Positions 43,057 through 53,545 of a stretch of 64,000 bases of DNA are shown in pieces. The position numbers and the translations under genes are program-made. Source of the DNA: Fistulifera solaris (lineage: Eukaryota > Bacillariophyta > Bacillariophyceae > Naviculales > Stauroneidaceae); NCBI GenBank assembly GCA_030295235.1, contig AP026124.1, positions 434,001 to 498,000 on the forward strand. Reading direction: 5' to 3'. Numbering within the stretch: the first letter of the stretch is position 1; every line of letters begins with the position of its first letter. The notes under the pieces are model-generated. The model did no database searches and was not told the DNA's origin. It was given only the letters and a program-made list of their open reading frames with translations.

Positions 43057-43514
43057 CGTTACTTATTTTTTCTCTTTTAAAAAGTTTGGGCGATTGAAAC
43101 GGCACTTCGACTGTTACTCTAAGAATGTGCGTGTCCATCTACAAACGATGAACAAGAACTACAAGAATTATTGACGATGAATGATGATGAGGCAGGAGGC
43201 AAGCGGAGGGAAAAACTTTTCAATTGCCGATAAGACACGCGTCTGCTTGATCCATTTTGCAAAGGCGAAAGTCAATGACAATAGTGCTTAAGTGCTACTG
43301 GTACGGAGTAGACTGTACCTGGTATTTCTATAATGCTACGTTTCGGCTTAAAACTTAGCGAAACAGGCCAAAATCAATATAGCGAGAGTTGCTGCAATGT
43401 CGTACAAAGTAGTTCTTTTCATTCTAATCTAACTGGTTATTTTTACACCGCCCTTTCCTCTAGATTCTTGCCCTTGAATAGCCCAGTCGAAGACGCTTTT
43501 TGTTCTAATTTTAT
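43057..43514. other. intergenic region
   Basis: 5' of the small acidic gene and 3' of the CtpA-like gene. Contains one TACGGAGTA element (43302-43310) within GGTACGGAGTAGACTGTACC. A 61-codon frame at 43333 is not called. Confidence 0.4.
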
Positions 43515-45476
43515 CTAGTAGGATGTAGTGGATCCGTTTGCTTCATCGAGCGCATCAAGAGCTTCACTCACACAAAAATCAGCCCCAATGTTTCGGGGGA
43601 TACCGGATCTACTCCCGCAATAAATGTCTGGTCGAATACCCCCGCTCACAAACTCGCCGCTGCTTTTATCGTAACGTGCCGCGCCCACAAATGTTACATG
43701 TTTCAAGGCCGGCGTCAAATATTCTGCCACGGTCAATCGCAAACCTCCGCCATCGGGCATCGGAAATGTGTGCTGGATTAATCCTTTTCCGAACGTTCGC
43801 GTTCCAATCGTAGCAACAGTTCTGCCATTGTCACGTAATGCCGAAGCGAAAACTTCGGCAGAGCTGGCAGTTCCTTCGTTGATCAGCAAAACGATAGGCT
43901 TGGACTTCTTTGTAAAAATGGCTGTCCGAGAAGCCGGTAGGATACCACGCTTGAGTCGTTGCTCTCGTAATGAAGCATATGCACTTGGTGGTGACCAATT
44001 GATCCCATTCTCGTCAAACATATCTGGACTTTCTCGCCGAACTTGATCCAGGGTCGTCGACCTAGGTTCACTGCTGAGTAGATAGCCCGGGTATCTTTTG
44101 TCAACAACGTATTCTTCTACATCATGTGGGGTAAACCCACCTCGCGAGTTGAGGGTGAAACACAGAACGGCGTGTGAATCTTTGAGTAAACTGGAGGCGG
44201 TCAGCATTGCTTCTTGAATGACACCTCCATAGTTGTTACGTAGGTCAATAATGTAGCTCGATGCTCCCTCCTTTTCCAATATTTCCACAGCCTCAACGAA
44301 TCCAGCTGTTGCCGCTTTCGAGAAGCGCGTCAATCGAATGTACCCAACCGCATTGTCTTGGTCGGTAATGGAAAATGGATCAAAAATCGTTCGATGCAAC
44401 AGCTCATAATGCACGACGGCATTCCCACCGATCAGTCGCTCCTCTGTCGGGCTAAAAATAGTGTCGGCCGTCAACAACGTGGGAATTTGCAAGCGAATGG
44501 GTCGATAGGCCACCACAACTTCACGGCCATCTTCGATCCCTGCGTAGACAGGCTTAGCGACTGTCAAGTCGGGGTAACCGAAATAGTTTTCGGCGGATGA
44601 AAACTTTTCGAGGGATTGCAGATTCCTGTCCTCACCAACCGCAATTATTCGATCACCAACTACCAAACCAGCTCGTTCTGCTGGCGAGTCTGGGATCACT
44701 GCTGTGACAACGGGTAGCTTTGCCACTTTGGCAGCGTCAAGAAGTTTTTGGTGACTGTGTTTCGCCAATTCGGGGGGTAAGCTTGCCATAACCGGGGCTC
44801 TATTAGCCCCAAAGAAAAACGAATCTTGGCTGTCGTTCGGCGACTTTACAACAACACCTAGTCCAAGGAATCCATTGTTGGAGGGCTTGAGTTCAGCTCG
44901 AAGTTGTTCTAGTGTCAGGTAAGAACTAAATGGATCATTCAGCTGCTTTACTAACCACTGCAATCCTTCCACGGCACCATCGCGTGTTTCTAACATTTGC
45001 TTATCGCGACTGAGCCAATCTTTCCACACAATATAGAAATCTCGCGGTTGAAAGTATGCGCCGCCTGACAAGTCGTAATACATGTTGTTGATGGTTCCTA
45101 CCGCGTAATCCATGAGTGCTGTGTTTGCGGCAATCCTTTCTTCCGGAAGCCCATCCTGAATAATGGACCAATATTGCTTTCCGGCTGGTAAACGGCTTTG
45201 CGGCTGATCATCTGCTAAAGCGAATTCGGGAGAAAACGACAATGCAGCCACAAGCCCGAATGTTAAGAGACAATTACGAAGAGTCTTTTGCAATTGCGTG
45301 CTCCGTTTCGAATATTTTGAATTGTCACATGCGTCCTGCTCATCCGCTTTCTTTGATTGTGGCTGAATCGAAGAGGAAAATTTGGAAGGAGCTTTTCTGG
45401 AGAGAGACAACAGGTGAAAAGATGTCACCGAGAAGTGCCCCAACAGAAAAAGAATGACAAGCATCAACCGTTTCAT
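43515..45476 (-). CDS. CtpA-like C-terminal processing protease (family S41), plastid route
   Basis: Carboxyl-terminal processing peptidase; the plastid enzyme of plants and algae cleaves the C-terminus of precursor D1 in the thylakoid lumen. The start is the ATG at 45476 (MKRLMLVILFLLGHFSVTSFHL, signal peptide with an SF site). A second hydrophobic stretch follows (LLTFGLVAALSFSPEFALADDQ), ending in the ALA-type lumen cleavage site. A PDZ domain is present (SPAERAGLVVGDRIIAVG). The S41 catalytic region has Ser in LLINEGTASSAEVFASAL and Lys in RTFGKGLIQHTFPMPDGG, giving the expected Ser/Lys dyad. 653 residues, no break or intron. The long central insertion around EQLRAELKPSNNGFLGLG is the family PDZ entry. 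A divergent paralogue with another substrate is possible. Confidence 0.9.
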   Translation of the reverse strand: MKRLMLVILFLLGHFSVTSFHLLSLSRKAPSKFSSSIQPQSKKADEQDACDNSKYSKRSTQLQKTLRNCLLTFGLVAALSFSPEFALADDQPQSRLPAGKQYWSIIQDGLPEERIAANTALMDYAVGTINNMYYDLSGGAYFQPRDFYIVWKDWLSRDKQMLETRDGAVEGLQWLVKQLNDPFSSYLTLEQLRAELKPSNNGFLGLGVVVKSPNDSQDSFFFGANRAPVMASLPPELAKHSHQKLLDAAKVAKLPVVTAVIPDSPAERAGLVVGDRIIAVGEDRNLQSLEKFSSAENYFGYPDLTVAKPVYAGIEDGREVVVAYRPIRLQIPTLLTADTIFSPTEERLIGGNAVVHYELLHRTIFDPFSITDQDNAVGYIRLTRFSKAATAGFVEAVEILEKEGASSYIIDLRNNYGGVIQEAMLTASSLLKDSHAVLCFTLNSRGGFTPHDVEEYVVDKRYPGYLLSSEPRSTTLDQVRRESPDMFDENGINWSPPSAYASLREQRLKRGILPASRTAIFTKKSKPIVLLINEGTASSAEVFASALRDNGRTVATIGTRTFGKGLIQHTFPMPDGGGLRLTVAEYLTPALKHVTFVGAARYDKSSGEFVSGGIRPDIYCGSRSGIPRNIGADFCVSEALDALDEANGSTTSY

Positions 45477-46494
45477 GATGCCTTTCTTTCTCAATTTTAT
45501 GTGCTCCGCCGCGTGCAAATACTTTGTCAATCAGTTAAGATGTGCATTGCTGGTCTTCTATAGTTTACTTTTTGAGTTCGTAATAAGCGAATTCACATCG
45601 GAACAAACCGAAATTCGAATGCAGTTTTGTTGTTGTTCTGCGTTCTGCGAGGTGTTTTTTGAGAAAATGCCGCTTCTAAACTAATGCAGCAGGCGCGCGT
45701 GACGTGGCGCACAATACCATTGCTATACATCCAATGTGTGGGTGGCACTTCACCGCCTGGTTTTCAGTCACGCGTCCTGAGTCCACGACAGAGAGCATCG
45801 ATTATTCTTTTTTAGCTCGGTAAGCAAATGGGCTCTCTATTTTGAAAATAATATTCAACAACATATGCAATGCAAGCATAGAATATCTACGTTGATATTT
45901 CTTGCAAACGAATTCTCGTTTAAATTTACTCAGGCAAAGTGTTTTGTGGACATTGCAATTACCTACGATTGCATTTCTTTGAAACTTGTTTTACTTTCTT
46001 TGGAGAACTCTCTTAGTTCAGAAATTCTAGATACTGTTCATTTCATCATACAGAAATTTTGGGTAAGTTCCAGATATTCTATAGGGTTTTTGTATTTCAT
46101 GATACAGAAATTCTGGTACGCTTCAGAATTTCGGCAATGGTGTTTTACATCATACAGAAATTCTGTGTACTTTTCAGAAATTCTGGAGACAGTTATTATT
46201 TGATCATAATGTGGTAGTTCCAGAAATTCTGGTTGCGGTTTTATCCTGCGGAAATTCTGTCTACGCATGAGAAATTATGGAGACGGTGTTTTTGATCATA
46301 CCTGGTACCACCTACGAAATTCATCCAGAATTTCTGGATACGGTTTTTTCGTCGTAGGGGAAATTTTGGGTACCGGTACGGTACCTGTGTTTGAACAAAA
46401 ATGCCATTATTTTTCCATTTTACCCACAGCAATGTCATTATCTTTGTGTTTCTTTTACTTTCAATACAAAATAATATTAGCTACCTGTCAGATA
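45477..46494. other. divergent promoter region containing a degenerate repeat array
   Basis: 1 kb between the CtpA-like gene (minus) and the SET gene (plus). Its second half, from about 46015, is an array of GAAATTCTGG-based units (separate entry). No gene is called; frames there are fragments of the repeat. Confidence 0.5.
46015..46350. repeat. degenerate tandem repeat, about 50-60 bases, core CAGAAATTCTGG
   Basis: Seven or more imperfect copies of a core CAGAAATTCTGG/CCAGAATTTCTGG, near 46017, 46051, 46105, 46155, 46174, 46217 and 46325. Many are followed by a GG(A/T)GACGGTTTTT-like tract and a TTTGATCAT/TTTCATCATA spacer. The core is close to palindromic (CAGAAATTTCTG). The variable spacing suggests an old, diverged repeat rather than a recent array. 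Confidence 0.7.
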
Positions 46495-47739
46495 ATGATG
46501 GCCGCATTGCCAGTCATGAAGTTGCTCCTTATTATGAGAGTGCTCGCATTGACATCAGCGTACTACTCGACAACGTCCTTCCACAGACACGTCGGCGTAT
46601 CAGCTTTTCTGCAATCTTTTGTGCAAGACGATTCTAGCATTCAAGAGAAATATTTTACAGAAGCTCATGTGTTTGAACAATTATGTAACGAAGTTGGCGT
46701 TCAACCAACCGGGCTGCTGCGACTCGGTGAGTCCGAAGACGGTATCCGCGGTTTATATCTTAACCGTGCTGTAAAAACGGGCGACCTTGTTCTTTCCATC
46801 CCTTTGAACAAGTGCTTCAGAGATGATCAGCAATTGCCCGATTGGATGCCGCGAAAGGAGGATGAGTCGGTAGAGAAGGATGGTGCCTGGGCTCTGCGAT
46901 TGGCGGCTTGTCTTATGGAAGCCCAAAAATCACCGTATCAATCGCACCACTCCTTGTGGTTCTCTTTACTTCCAAACCCCTCTGATCTCAGGTCATCATT
47001 ACCGATTCACTGGGATGATGAAGTCATTCAATCTACAAGTCACACTGCCTTCACCATGGCGGTTGATTCTGCATATTTTGCGCGAGTCGGAGCAATTCAA
47101 TCGATTGGCGTTGATGTGGATCTGAACGGTGCTCTCGATGTGATACAAACAAGGACTTGTCGCGTACAGACATCCAAAGGTGATCCCCTCCGACTACTCG
47201 CCCCGGTCTTTGATCTTTTCAACCACGCGAGTCCTGCTACCGCCGAGTTTTCCATAGAGAATGACGACTTGTTGGCGGTTCGAGCGATGGCTGATTTGGA
47301 CCAACATCAACATGTATGCATTGATTATGGGTCATCGACCACGCCGGCATGGAACTCTCTAGTTTCTTACGGATTTATTCCTGCTGAAGATGAAGAGCTC
47401 GCGGAAGTCTATCTCGATGGTGTGCGTTATGAGGTGGGCCCTGATTTTGTTCCGGAAGACATGGTTGTCGCAGCCTCGTCTGTGTATCTCGCACAAACGC
47501 AAGCTCTGGACAATAATGTTGTTTTGACACCTGAAATCGCCATGCTTCTAGCTCGACGTATATCGGATGTCGCTCATAGTTACTCGCTTCCACCAGGAAC
47601 AAAAACTATTGAAAGTACACCGGAGAGCACAATTTCCATCCGATTGGCTTCTGCTCTCCGATGGAACCAGCATCGTATTCTCCTCAAATGCTCTTCGAAC
47701 CTTCAAGACTGGGCGGAACAGCAATCATTTATAGAGTAA
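46495..47739 (+). CDS. SET-domain protein methyltransferase, RuBisCO LSMT/SETD3-like
   Basis: SET-domain lysine/histidine methyltransferase of the LSMT/SETD3 type, about 414 residues from the ATG at 46495. The split SET is recognisable by GIRGLYLNRAVKTGDLVLSIP, the N-H motif in APVFDLFNHASPATAEFS, and the terminal Tyr motif HVCIDYGSST. The C-terminal substrate-binding region (LRLASAL-type helices) follows. A signal-like N-terminus (MKLLLIMRVLALTSAYYST) suggests secretory or plastid targeting, compatible with a plastid RuBisCO or aldolase LSMT. The open frame continues upstream into the repeat array to 46267 and may not be translated there. Confidence 0.82.
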   Translation: MMAALPVMKLLLIMRVLALTSAYYSTTSFHRHVGVSAFLQSFVQDDSSIQEKYFTEAHVFEQLCNEVGVQPTGLLRLGESEDGIRGLYLNRAVKTGDLVLSIPLNKCFRDDQQLPDWMPRKEDESVEKDGAWALRLAACLMEAQKSPYQSHHSLWFSLLPNPSDLRSSLPIHWDDEVIQSTSHTAFTMAVDSAYFARVGAIQSIGVDVDLNGALDVIQTRTCRVQTSKGDPLRLLAPVFDLFNHASPATAEFSIENDDLLAVRAMADLDQHQHVCIDYGSSTTPAWNSLVSYGFIPAEDEELAEVYLDGVRYEVGPDFVPEDMVVAASSVYLAQTQALDNNVVLTPEIAMLLARRISDVAHSYSLPPGTKTIESTPESTISIRLASALRWNQHRILLKCSSNLQDWAEQQSFIE

Positions 47740-47811
47740 ATTAATTTATTATATTCCATAGTAAAAGGAATTTCGCTATTTTGACAATCACCTTTGCGTT
47801 CCCTAAATTGT

Positions 47812-48909
47812 TTAGAAGTACTTGGTACCAAAGACGTCTCGGTCGTGTTGTCGTTTACGTTTCGATCGTGTCGTCAGTTTCACCGACCCATCAGATTCAA
47901 TGTTGGGACGATCTAAGCGGTTCGCGTAGGGAGGCTCTAGTACAGCTCGTTGAGCTTCGGTCAAATCTTCGTAGATTCCTTTGGGCCATGTTGACTCTCC
48001 ATCAGCCATGTAGGATCTCCCGTAGCTGCATGTTGCGGGTGCAAAGCGATACAAGCAGGCTCGCCGTTGTCGATTCTCTGGTGTCCACGCCAAAGCTCCG
48101 TGGACCGTACCCTCCGAGAACAAAACGACATCGCCTGCTTTTGTGACAGGCTGAATGATGTACTCGCTGTACAGTTCTCCGTCACGCATACCGTCGGGCA
48201 TTTTAAAATTCGATTTATGACTACCGGGGACTACACAAAATCCACCGTCACCGGGATTGTGATCAGTGAGCATGACGTTGCATCCTAACAAGACCGATCG
48301 AATGGTTCCTTGGAAGCAACTGTAGGCCAGGTTCGGATTGTATTCCCCGGTCTCGCAGTCGATGGTCCCTCCGTGTAACTGAAAGCCTTCTGCACCATGA
48401 TCTTGGCATAAAACGAAGGGTAAATGATCCATTCGATACCCTTTACCGAGAATTCCATGAAAGAGAGGAACAAGACGTGGATGCCCCAAGATGGATTTAA
48501 ATACTTTGGATTCGGCTCCCCATTCTAAAACTCGTCCCAAATCTTTACGTCCCGGTCCAGATCCGTACAACTTTGTTCCTTGAACAGCATTCCGTAACGC
48601 CGCATCCGATCGTTCTACCATCTCATGTTCGTGTCGATCAATGACCTCATTGGCTTCTCGAACTTCTTCGGGTGTCAAAACACCCCGAATTACTATAAAA
48701 CCATTCAAATCAAACAAATATCGTTCTGCCTCCGTCATTTCAGTAGGAAATGACTGTGTAGATAACGGAGCGGCCGACATGATACGGTTGTCGGCAGCAA
48801 CGGAAAGGACTGTTTTATTGACACGAGACGGCTTGGCGATGACAGTCAACGATCTCACTGCGCTCGTTGTCAATAGAACCGATTTTGCCAGCGTGTTCAT
48901 GAAGCGCAT
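47812..48909 (-). CDS. phytanoyl-CoA dioxygenase (PhyH) family protein
   Basis: Fe(II)/2-oxoglutarate-dependent dioxygenase of the PhyH fold, 365 residues. The double-stranded beta-helix is recognisable by GFIVIRGVLTPEEVREAN at the N-terminal side, the metal region FQLHGGTIDCE, LLGCNVMLTDHNPGDGGFCVVPGSHKSNF, and GTVHGALAWTPENRQRRACLYRF with the distal His and the 2OG-binding Arg. An N-terminal stretch (MNTLAKSVLLTTSAVRSL, then KPSRVNKTVL) may be an organelle signal. The substrate is not phytanoyl-CoA by default; marine algal members of this branch act on diverse hydrophobic compounds. No break or intron. Confidence 0.85.
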   Translation of the reverse strand: MRFMNTLAKSVLLTTSAVRSLTVIAKPSRVNKTVLSVAADNRIMSAAPLSTQSFPTEMTEAERYLFDLNGFIVIRGVLTPEEVREANEVIDRHEHEMVERSDAALRNAVQGTKLYGSGPGRKDLGRVLEWGAESKVFKSILGHPRLVPLFHGILGKGYRMDHLPFVLCQDHGAEGFQLHGGTIDCETGEYNPNLAYSCFQGTIRSVLLGCNVMLTDHNPGDGGFCVVPGSHKSNFKMPDGMRDGELYSEYIIQPVTKAGDVVLFSEGTVHGALAWTPENRQRRACLYRFAPATCSYGRSYMADGESTWPKGIYEDLTEAQRAVLEPPYANRLDRPNIESDGSVKLTTRSKRKRQHDRDVFGTKYF

Positions 48910-49082
48910 TGCTTGTTGCTGCTGAGACTCTAAGCGGCGAGGGACTCTACGAGCACGACGAGATGAACTGTAAACAATACTGATAATGGACCCATTGCTA
49001 TCACTTTACTTCTTTCTCTTTCATTGTCGTCCTTTATTTTGCGGGAAAATCAAAACGGGGGGGCTGAGTCACTTTCCAGAGG

Positions 49083-49090
49083 TGACGTCA
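49083..49090. promoter_or_regulatory. CRE-type palindrome TGACGTCA
   Basis: Second exact copy in the window of the bZIP-type 8-mer, in the divergent promoter of the PhyH and phosphorylase genes. Role inferred from the site only. Confidence 0.4.
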
Positions 49091-49149
49091 TGCAATGGCC
49101 TTCCCTCGCCCAATAAGTTTCGCAGATAGCGGAGAACTCAAAACCTTTG

Positions 49150-49179
49150 TGACAGATGGGATCTTTTCACCATCTGTCA
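49150..49179 (+). promoter_or_regulatory. perfect 10-base inverted repeat, candidate hairpin or operator
   Basis: TGACAGATGG and CCATCTGTCA separated by 10 bases, read directly. Allowing a 2-base bulge, the pairing extends through CTTTG/AAAG on the outside. It lies about 330 bases before the phosphorylase ATG, so it may sit in the 5' leader or act as a dimer site. Confidence 0.5.
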
Positions 49180-49509
49180 AAGAGGTGCGATCCGATAACA
49201 TTGACTGTGGCGTAAAAGGTACTCAGATCCACAAGATCTTTGCACCCCGTCGTTTTGTTCGCCAGGCATTTTCTCCTTTCGCTTCAACTATTTTTCTCTT
49301 TCCGCTTCGATCCATCGGAAGATCATTGTTGCAGAGAGTATAGAATTTTTCAAGCTGTTTTTGAATTGAGAAGCCTTACATTGATTGCGTTCTCTCCAGA
49401 AGCATCTATTTTACGGAAGAACGGCGCATCGGTTGAATCAAGCGACTGGCATTAACTGTAAGCTCGAGATTCGAAACGAGAACCCTCTTTGACAGTATTG
49501 CACGTTAGC

Positions 49510-52500
49510 ATGTCGAACAACAATTCCTCCTACCAAAAGTACGACGGGAACACCGGTACTTACACTTCGGCGGATTCGAGCTTCAACGAAGCTCCACGAG
49601 GAAAGCAGAAATGGCTCATTGGAGCTGTGATTGTTGCCGCTGTAGGCATAGTCTACGGATTGACATTCCCCAAGCATAATTCGCAACAAAACATTGATAA
49701 AGTCATGAAGGCAGATACCAGTGTTGACATTGGATCGAACGGAAAGCTCAAGCTTTTGACGATCTAAGTAAGTTGTTAATGCGGCTCGGAGAGTACTGAG
49801 AAAATATTGTGCCCATTCTTTGTCGTGTTTCACGGTCGCCTGTTTGTGTATCCGCTGTTTAATGTTTCTCACCAGCTATTATTAATCTCTCGCTCGCAGA
49901 TCGCTACGTCCTCGAGGATTATGATGCCAAGTCAACCTTCTCTTCTTTTTTTACCGGGTGTGGCGGGCTATTTCGGTAAGCCGGTCTGGGCGTTTTACGT
50001 CAACCGGGGTCAAGTGATGAGTACCTTTGGGACCGAGTCGAAAGATTACCCAATGCTGGAGTTTAATCCGGCCAACAAAGCGTATCAGAATACGCCCTAC
50101 TTGGGTTTTCGTACCTTTGTGCATGGAACGCGGAGTGGTTCTTCTTTCTTGGTCGAGCCGTTCTCTCCGGAAGGGACGCGCAACCTAGAGGATAGTAACG
50201 ACGACGTTTCGAAACCCAAGCGTGTCCTTTATGTTGGGACGAACGAAGTAGAGATTCAAGAGGTGGATGGCGTGAACGAAATGAGTACCAAGGTTCAGTA
50301 CTTTATCATGCCCGAAGAGAACTTTGCATCGCTGGTTCGTCGAACTACATTTACGAACAATGGAAATACCGACTTGACCATTTCAGTACTGGACGGAAAT
50401 GCCCGGATGGAACCATATGGTGGTCAATTGGATTGGGGACTGAAGCAAATGGGACGTACCCTCGAAGGTTGGATGGGAGTGTACCATGCCGATGACACGT
50501 TGACAATGCCTTTCTACAAATTGTCGACGGAACCCACCGACACTGCTGATGTCAAAATTGAAGTATCTGGTCATTATTGTCTCTCGTTTATTGAAAGAGC
50601 CGACAAGACTGCTGAGCTCTTGCCTATTGTGTTCGACACGCAAAAGGTTTTCGGAATGGACACAGCTCTCTTTACACCAGCTGGTCTGAGATCCAGCAGT
50701 ATCGAAAAGATTTTGGAAAATCCGCAGTACGGATGGGCAAAGACTTCGTCTGCTTTTGCTGCAGTTTCCCAAGTGACATTGAAACCCGGTGAGAATATCA
50801 CAGTGGCTTCTGTGTACGGCAAGGCTGACACCATTGAACAATTACCAACTATTAGCAGCCGTATCACCTCTCCCAATTTCATTAAGACGAAGCTGGATCG
50901 CGCTCGTTCGCTAATCGATGCTTTGACGGCTGGTGTGGAAACCAAGACAGCCAATCATCTCTTTGATGGTACAGTGAAGCAGATGTTTCTGGACAATAGT
51001 CTTCGTGGAGGTGTTCCGACTATTTTGGGTAATGTCGATAGTGATGCCACCTATGACGAAGATCCAGCTGTCAAAGTATTTCACGCATTTTCGCGTATCC
51101 ACGGTGATCTGGAACGTGACTACAATGCATTTAAAATTGAACCGACTTTTTTCTCGCAGGGACCCGGTAACTACCGTGATGTTGCCCAGAATCGTCGAAA
51201 CGATGTGACGTTCTTCCCTCGAATGGGGTCGTTTAACATCCAGATGTTCTTATCATTTATCCAAGCCGATGGATACGAACCGCTAACAGTTGAAGCCGTT
51301 GCCTACCGGTTTGAAGATCCTCAAGTGGCCATTGATGTAGCGAAAAAGGTGACTGCCGATGCGCAAAGCGCGGATGTACTTGCCAAGGTTTTGAATGGAG
51401 GCCCGTTCCGCCCAGGCCAAATTTTCAGCCTTTGCGACCAGCTAAATATTAAGCGTGACACGAGCTTGACTGATTTTGAATTCATCAACACAATCGTAAA
51501 ACAGACCGAGGACCATGCAATGGCTGTCTACGGACAAGGCTATTGGTTAGTAGAATCTGTACAGCACATTATTTTGATGGATTATATGTCTCACTTTGTC
51601 ATGTATTTCTCTCCTTTAGGGGCGATCACTGGGATTATTACATCGATTTGATCGAGGCTTACCTGGCCATTTACCCTGATGGCGAGGGAGGAGCTCATGT
51701 ATGACAAGCCTCTTAAGTACTTCTTCTCAACTGCTACTGTAAAAGCCGCGCAGCGAGAAATATGTATTGACTTTGACGTATGATGGAACTTCCCATCATG
51801 TGCAACAGTTGGATGCTACTTTCTTCGACGATCACAAGGTGAACGAACAGGAAGCATTCCGCAATCAGAACACAGGGCTTATCAGCATCGAGGCGAATTG
51901 GCAACGTACGAACGAAGGTGAAGCTTTCCGAAGTAACGCCATTTCTAAACTGTTTCTGTTGGGTGCTCAGAAATTTGCGATGCGTGATGCTTACGGTATG
52001 GGGGTCGAGTATGAAGGAGGACGCCCTGGTTGGCTGGACAGCATGAACGGTCTTCCTGGAATGATCGGATCTGGTATGCCTGAGTAAGTAAATTGGATCT
52101 TTGTCATGTGTACCTTGCATCGCAACAGTATCGTCTCACGAGCTAATAATGTTAATACTTAGGACCTACGAACTTCTTCTATTGCTGCAATACGTGAAGA
52201 AGGTTGTTGATACGTACGATCGTGCTCTGGAGATTCCAGAGGAGCTACACAAAATGTTACGTACCGTCAACAAGGCTTTGGATACTCTGGAGGAATCGGG
52301 TTATTTGGACGCTGAAGATTTATCGGAAGATGTCCCTAAGCCCCTCTTTGAATATTGGGATATTGTTGCCGCTGCCCGTGAAAGCTACAGAAACGATGTT
52401 CAATATTACTTCTCTGGAAATACCACAGTCCTTTCGGCTCATCAGGTTTCAAAGATGGTGGGGCGATGGATCGAACAGGTAGAGTTAGGCATCAAACGAT

Positions 52501-53458
52501 CGTTCCATTTCGCGACAACAGGATTTGGTGACGACGGGACAAGTGGCATCCCCGCCTGTTTCTTTGCGTTCGAAGTGACCGACTGGAAACTTAACGATGG
52601 CAAGACTCCTAAAGGTCTACCAACAGTTAACGCCCTAGCTATGAAAGTAAAGAACTTCCCTCTCTTTTTGGAAGCACCTGTCAGATACATGAAGACGATC
52701 CAAGATCAAAAAGACAAGATGCTTGATATGTACGAACGTGTTTTGGATTCTGGCTTACGCGATGATTATCTGAAAATGTATTACTTGTCTGCCAGTTTGA
52801 AAGGACAAACGTTCGACATGGGCCGTCAGATTGCGTTTGCTCCTGGCTGGCTTGAAAATCAAAGTATTTGGATGCATATGTCCTACAAGTATTACTTGCA
52901 GCTGATTCGAGGAAAGCTTTACGACCAGTTTTTCTCTGAGATGAAGGGAGGTGGAATTCTTCCGTTCATGGATCCCGACGTTTATGGACGCTCTCTTATG
53001 GAATGCTCCTCGTTTATCGCGTCTTCAGCGTTCCCAGACCCTTCTATTGTCGGTGAAGGGTTTCTCGCTCGTCTCAGTGGATCGACTGCGGAGTTCATGG
53101 ACATCTGGAAGCTCATGTTCATTGGACCTAAACCGTTCTTTTGAACGAGAAGGGTCATTTGCATATGCAACTTGTTCCCAGTCTCCCATCTTGGCTTTTC
53201 GAAGACCCCGAAAGCGGTTCGAAGCCTTATTATGACGATGACGGCAACCACGTCGTCAAGTTCAATCTCTTTGGTACAATCCCAGTTACGTATCATAATC
53301 CCGGCGGAAAAAATTTGTATGGGGTTAGCCCAAACAGCTACAAAGTGACGATGAAGGATGGCTCGACGTTGGATTTCGATACTCCAACTATCCCAACTGA
53401 GACCGCTGAAGCCATTCGTCGCATTGCCACAGTTGACTCGATTGATGCCTACTTTTGA
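49510..53458 (+). CDS. membrane-anchored GH94/149/161-like glycoside phosphorylase
   Basis: One gene in four exons, about 1220 residues. Exon 1 encodes a short soluble tail and a single membrane helix (KWLIGAVIVAAVGIVYGLTF, about residues 35-54) and ends KLKLFDDL. Exon 2 starts RYVLEDYDAKSTFSSF, FLPGVAGYFGKPVWAFYVNR. Introns: 49768-49899, 51546-51619 and 52084-52162. The catalytic region has GYWGDHWDYYIDLIEAYLA, GWLDSMNGLPGMIGSGMPET and CFFAFEVTDWKLNDGK. The clan fits inverting beta-glucoside phosphorylases (GH94, GH149, GH161); members make sugar 1-phosphates from beta-glucans. A role in chrysolaminarin (beta-1,3-glucan) turnover is inferred, not shown. Breaks in runs: T4 49754-49757 and T4 53139-53142 (each one short), T7 49946-49952, G3 51686-51688 and A4 51741-51744 (each one too many). 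The phosphate-binding residues were not traced. Confidence 0.8.
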
Positions 53459-53545
53459 ACTAGTCGATGTTTTTTATGTTGCGAAGATATTTATCACGCC
53501 ATTATAAGTTAGTTTTAAACGGTTGGGAGAAAACGCGGATACGGA

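Larger units (their letters stand above)
48910..49509. other. divergent promoter region with a CRE palindrome and a strong hairpin
   Basis: Between the PhyH gene (minus) and the phosphorylase gene (plus). Contains TGACGTCA at 49083-49090 and a perfect inverted repeat at 49150-49179. The 82-codon frame at 49095 is not called. Confidence 0.5.
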
